A DNA stretch of 8,747 bases from Myxococcota bacterium. Lineage in GTDB: Bacteria > Myxococcota_C > UBA6777. How positions within the stretch are numbered: position 1 is the first letter of the stretch; the number at the start of each line of letters is the position of its first letter. The DNA lies in the NCBI GenBank assembly GCA_023150835.1, contig JAKLKB010000089.1, positions 28,647-37,393 of the forward strand. The letters run 5' to 3'. A program made the translations under genes and the position numbers. Below are positions 5,672 through 8,747 of this stretch, piece after piece. Below the pieces are notes generated by a model that saw only the letters and a list, made by a program, of their open reading frames with translations, was not told the origin of the DNA and ran no database searches.

Positions 5672-7426
5672 ATGCCCGATAGAATCAACCACCGCCCCAA
5701 CCTCCCACCCATCACCCAGCCCTCCACAAGCCACACCTCTCCTACAAACAACACCTCTCCTACAAACAACACCTCTCCCACAAGCCACACCTCTCCCACA
5801 AACAACACCACTCCCACAGGCGGCATCACCGCCGAGATGCAACGCACTCTCGGACTTGCACAAGCCAACCACACCTCCCCTGTCCTCAAAACATGGTTTG
5901 CCCCGTACGAAGACACCCGTAAGCCCGAACTTGCCCTTCTTGACGAAGTGATCGCCGCCCGAAAAGCCGATCCCCGCACCTTTCAAGAAGGCCAAAACCC
6001 CTACAAGATCAACTACGCCGTCTACAACATCTCCAGCCAAGAGATCCTCGAAAAACTCGCCGAAGCCAACCGCGCTGGCGTCGATGTCCAAGTCCTAATC
6101 GAAGAGGACCAACTCGACCCCAAAAAAACATGGAACGACGGCGATGACTACTTGATCCGCAACGGCTTTGAATTCGCCCCCGATCACAAACAGCTCACCC
6201 CCGAAGAACGCCACACCGCCGACCTCATCGGCATCAAAAACTCCACCCTCATGCACCTCAAAACCCGCATCTTCGAGTACCCCGACCCCCAAACAGGCGA
6301 TCTCAAACAAACCGTCCTCACGGGCTCGATGAACCCGGGCGAAAGCGCCGTCCACAACGACGAAAACCTCATGCAGATCAACGATCCCCGCGTCGCTCGC
6401 CGCTACATCGAGATGTACGAAGCCGTCCGCGACGGCAAAGAGATCAAAAACGAATTTGACCCCCAATCCCCGATCAACGTGATGTTCACAGGCGCACCCG
6501 TCAAAGACGGCCAGTCCGTCACACGCCAGATCTTCAACATGATCGACCAAGAAAAAGAAGCCATCTTCCTCAGCGTCTTCACCCTGCGCAACCTCACCAC
6601 CGACTCCGACCGCCAAAATCTCGTCGACAAACTCAAAGCCGCCCACGATCGCGGTGTCCCCGTCGTCGTGATCACCGACAAAAAACAATCCGACGGCGTC
6701 GACGCCCAAGGCAACCGCACTTTCAGCGACGACCAGACCGAAGACCTCCTCCAAAAAGCAGGCATCCCCACCTACGAAGCCCTCAACCCTTCGGGGCCTT
6801 TCAATGCCATGCACGCCAAAAGCGCCATCTTCGGCCTCACCGACATGAAGGTGATCACCGACACAGGAAACTGGACCAAAGCCGCACTCAGTGGCCGAGG
6901 CTCCCGCTACGCCCAAAACGAAGAATCCTATCTCTTCGTCGACTCTGGCAAACTCGACAACAACCAAACAGGGATGCGCTACCTCGGAAATTTCTTGAAT
7001 CTCTTGCGCGCTTATGCCCCCCAAAATCCCGACCAACCCGCAGCCGAAGAACTCATCAACAAACTCTCCAGCCATCCCGCATGGCCCCGTGTCAACGTCG
7101 ACTTCTCCGTCATGGCGCACACCTTCATGGGCCAAGATGTCTATATCACAGGCAACCATCCCGCCGTCGGCAACTGGACCCAAGACGGTCCCGGCCTCAA
7201 ACTCAATACCAGCCCGGGACGTTATCCTTTTTGGGAATCAGGCGGGGCCTTGGAACTGCCCTTCGGTGCGCAGTTTGAGTACAAGATCGTCAAGCGCGAA
7301 CCCAACGGCTCCCTCCAATGGGAAGCCGGACCCAACGCCTTCTTGATCGTCGATCCCACCGATATCCGCTCCGGCCAAGGCCTCGGCAACACCCTTCTGC
7401 GTTCCGACGACTTCACACCCCCATGA
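5672..7426 (+). CDS. Phospholipase D-like protein (two HKD motifs) fused to C-terminal CBM20
   Basis: The start is fixed: GAGGA lies five bases upstream of ATG 5672 and an in-frame TGA occurs 21 bases before it. There is no signal peptide. The order of the 584 residues is: Thr/Ser/Pro/Asn linker with TSPTNN repeats (18-51); PLD-like domain one, with H195-x-K197 then GSMN (218-221) and NDEN (229-232); PLD-like domain two, with H381-x-K383 then TGNW (398-401) and NEE (416-418); and a carbohydrate-binding module of family 20 (about 474-562). The CBM20 keeps GQDVYITGN, GNW (W501), YPFW (W521), FEYK and LQWEAGPN (W550), the three Trp positions expected for starch sites. The HKD aspartate is Glu or Gly here, as in several nuclease-like PLDs. 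Likely role: phosphodiesterase targeted to alpha-glucan (glycogen or starch); the substrate is unproven. TGA overlaps a possible downstream ATG by four bases. Confidence 0.9.
   Translation: MPDRINHRPNLPPITQPSTSHTSPTNNTSPTNNTSPTSHTSPTNNTTPTGGITAEMQRTLGLAQANHTSPVLKTWFAPYEDTRKPELALLDEVIAARKADPRTFQEGQNPYKINYAVYNISSQEILEKLAEANRAGVDVQVLIEEDQLDPKKTWNDGDDYLIRNGFEFAPDHKQLTPEERHTADLIGIKNSTLMHLKTRIFEYPDPQTGDLKQTVLTGSMNPGESAVHNDENLMQINDPRVARRYIEMYEAVRDGKEIKNEFDPQSPINVMFTGAPVKDGQSVTRQIFNMIDQEKEAIFLSVFTLRNLTTDSDRQNLVDKLKAAHDRGVPVVVITDKKQSDGVDAQGNRTFSDDQTEDLLQKAGIPTYEALNPSGPFNAMHAKSAIFGLTDMKVITDTGNWTKAALSGRGSRYAQNEESYLFVDSGKLDNNQTGMRYLGNFLNLLRAYAPQNPDQPAAEELINKLSSHPAWPRVNVDFSVMAHTFMGQDVYITGNHPAVGNWTQDGPGLKLNTSPGRYPFWESGGALELPFGAQFEYKIVKREPNGSLQWEAGPNAFLIVDPTDIRSGQGLGNTLLRSDDFTPP
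5735..5824 (+). repeat. Five 18-bp units coding the TSPTNN linker
   Basis: Units start at 5735, 5753, 5771, 5789 and 5807 and encode TSPTNN, TSPTNN, TSPTSH, TSPTNN and a decayed TTPTGG. The array forms a flexible Thr/Pro/Asn linker at the N-terminus of the PLD-CBM20 protein, and its length is a multiple of three. Confidence 0.88.
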
Positions 7427-7500
7427 TGCGACCTTCCAACCGTCCGCAATACCCTTCTGCGTTCCGACGACTTCACACCCCCATGATGCGACCTTCCAAC
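7381..7500 (+). repeat. 60-bp tandem duplication across the PLD/EEP gene junction
   Basis: 7381-7440 and 7441-7500 match at 57 of 60 positions; the last 50 bases are identical and the three differences lie in the first ten. The unit spans the last codons and TGA of the PLD-CBM20 gene plus the ATGATG start of the next gene. Because 60 is a multiple of three, both ATGATG copies (7423 and 7483) are in the same frame. The sharp identity suggests a recent event. Confidence 0.95.
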
Positions 7501-8747
7501 ACGCCTTTTGTACCGAGACGACCGCTCAACACGCCCTTTTTATTCGGCTTCATCGCGCTGCTTTTGTTCTGTTGGGTGGCGCTTCTCGCCTGCGACACCC
7601 TCCCCGCCCAAGAATCCCTCACCGAATCCACCCACGAATCCGCCTCGGATGCCTCGACCGAATCCGCCTCCACCGAACTCTCTGTTGATCGTCCCTCCGA
7701 GGCTTCACCGACAGAAACCACACCTGATCCGTTTCCGCCCGAAGACACGCCCGAAACCATACAAGACTCCTCCAACGAAACCACCGAATCCTCCAACGAG
7801 ATCGCCACCGAAACCACCGAAAAGATCATCCCTGAAACCACGCCCACAGAGGAGACCGCCAACGATATGCCCGATCAACCCACCGGACCCCAACGCATCC
7901 AATGGGCCAGTCTCCAATGGCCCCCCGTCGTTACTGTCTACGCACAACAAACCAGCCGCCCGATCTACGGCCAATTTTACGCACAAGGCTACACCGACCA
8001 ACAAAAAGGCCAACCTCTCCCTCGCGCTTCTGTCGAGATCGGATACGGTCCCTTGGACTCCGACCCCCGCAACCAACCCTCCACATGGCGATGGTCCACC
8101 CAAACCACCTTCCACAAAAGTACAGGACTCCAAGACAACAACCACGAATACAAGGCCACGCTCACCATCCCCCAAGCGGGCCACTACCACTACACCTTCC
8201 GCTATCGGCTTGAAGATGGCCCTTGGTTCTACGGAGATCGGGCTGATTACGGTCGCCTTGGCAGTCAAGACGGCTTCTCTCCTAAAGACATGGGCGTGAT
8301 CGCTGTGGTCCAATCGGGCGCTCGCTTTCGCATGGCCTCTTTCAACCTGCACTGCCTCGTCGAACAGCCCGAAAAACGCCTCCAAGCCATCGCCGACGCC
8401 ATCGCCACCGAGCAGATCGATTTCCTCTCGCTCCAAGAAGTCTGCCGCCCCCAAGCTTCCGCCATCCCCGACTCCGCCGCTCGCCTCGCCACTCTTCTCC
8501 AACAAAAAGGACTCCCCTACACCTCTTTCTTTTCACAAACCCACGTCGGCCAACACGATGGCGCTTCTTTTGACGAAGGCATCGGCTTTTTGAGCCGCTA
8601 CCCCGTCATTGAAACCCAAGCTCTCCCCATCCCCCCCAACCACACTCCCCCCGCCGGCGCTTGTCCGCGCAAAGCCGCTTGGGGACGCCTCGCCACCCCT
8701 GTGGGGATCTTGTCGCTGCGCTCGACTCACCTTGCCTTTCGTTCTGC
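7483..8747 (+). CDS. Endonuclease/exonuclease/phosphatase-fold lipoprotein, 3' end outside window
   Basis: The frame is open from the ATGATG at 7483 to the window edge (421 codons visible). An in-frame start at 7423 overlaps the upstream TGA as ATGA and would add 20 residues; I prefer 7483 because the signal peptide is then more normal. Neither start has a clear Shine-Dalgarno, so coupling to the PLD gene is likely. A hydrophobic segment (19-36) ends in lipobox LLAC with Cys37. A Ser/Thr/Glu/Pro linker follows (39-135), then a probable beta-sandwich domain (about 139-256; IYGQFYAQGYTD, TWRWSTQTTF, HYHYTFRYR). The EEP domain starts near 281 with SFNLH (N288), LQEV (E319), GIGFLSRYP (366-374) and STHL (H416), matching the metal-binding and catalytic motifs of DNase I-like enzymes. 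The remaining C-terminal motifs lie outside. It is probably an outer-surface or periplasmic nuclease or phosphodiesterase. Confidence 0.85.
   Translation, partial: MMRPSNTPFVPRRPLNTPFLFGFIALLLFCWVALLACDTLPAQESLTESTHESASDASTESASTELSVDRPSEASPTETTPDPFPPEDTPETIQDSSNETTESSNEIATETTEKIIPETTPTEETANDMPDQPTGPQRIQWASLQWPPVVTVYAQQTSRPIYGQFYAQGYTDQQKGQPLPRASVEIGYGPLDSDPRNQPSTWRWSTQTTFHKSTGLQDNNHEYKATLTIPQAGHYHYTFRYRLEDGPWFYGDRADYGRLGSQDGFSPKDMGVIAVVQSGARFRMASFNLHCLVEQPEKRLQAIADAIATEQIDFLSLQEVCRPQASAIPDSAARLATLLQQKGLPYTSFFSQTHVGQHDGASFDEGIGFLSRYPVIETQALPIPPNHTPPAGACPRKAAWGRLATPVGILSLRSTHLAFRS

Noticed and set aside
6095-7183. - strand frame of 362 codons opposite the PLD gene
   Set aside because: The + strand carries both HKD motifs and CBM20 hallmarks. 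The antisense product is a Val/Gly/Asp-rich shadow typical of GC-rich genes.
7705-8505. - strand frame of 266 codons and overlapping + strand frames in the last kilobase
   Set aside because: The frame running off the right edge contains a lipobox and DNase I-like motifs, so the others are shadows.

Overview
This window looks like an accessory stretch of a GC-rich Gram-negative bacterial chromosome. A fibrinogen-like domain protein, a TMTC-like TPR membrane protein, a lipoprotein nuclease-like protein and Ser/Thr/Pro-rich linkers together suggest a deltaproteobacterial lineage such as Myxococcota or Bradymonadota. That is an inference from domain repertoire, not a confirmed taxonomy. There are seven protein-coding loci, two of them cut by the window edges. 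I see no rRNA, tRNA, CRISPR array, transposase or phage gene.

Layout, left to right. 1-1113 (+) is the 3' part of a protein with two fibrinogen-C-like domains. 1173-3003 (-) is a GT-C/TMTC-like membrane protein with C-terminal TPRs; its first 72 codons lie in a different frame from the rest. 3205-3651 (+) is a DoxX-family membrane protein, and 4086-4658 (+) is a flavodoxin-like NAD(P)H-dependent FMN/quinone reductase. The 434-bp gap between these two holds a duplicated 34-bp sequence and strong hairpins. 4868-5440 (-) is a secreted protein made of 11-residue Cys repeats, followed downstream by an 11-bp minisatellite. 5672-7426 (+) is a two-HKD phospholipase D-like protein fused to a C-terminal CBM20 starch/glycogen-binding domain. 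It probably forms an operon with an endonuclease/exonuclease/phosphatase-fold lipoprotein (7483 to the right edge). The junction of these two genes is a 60-bp tandem duplication.

Working together. The last two genes form the best candidate functional unit: two metal- or histidine-dependent phosphoesterase folds, one tethered to alpha-glucan and one lipid-anchored in the envelope, behind a good sigma70-type promoter. The DoxX and FMN reductase genes could share a redox theme, but they are separated by a structured spacer and need not be one operon. The Cys-rich protein is divergent from the PLD gene and has no recognised partner.

Two features cut across genes. The + strand is strongly C/A-rich whichever way genes point; over the - strand gene, 2701-2760 has 29 C against 2 G. 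The window also holds many short tandem repeats (units of 9, 11, 18, 21, 33 and 60 bp), which suggests active slippage or duplication.
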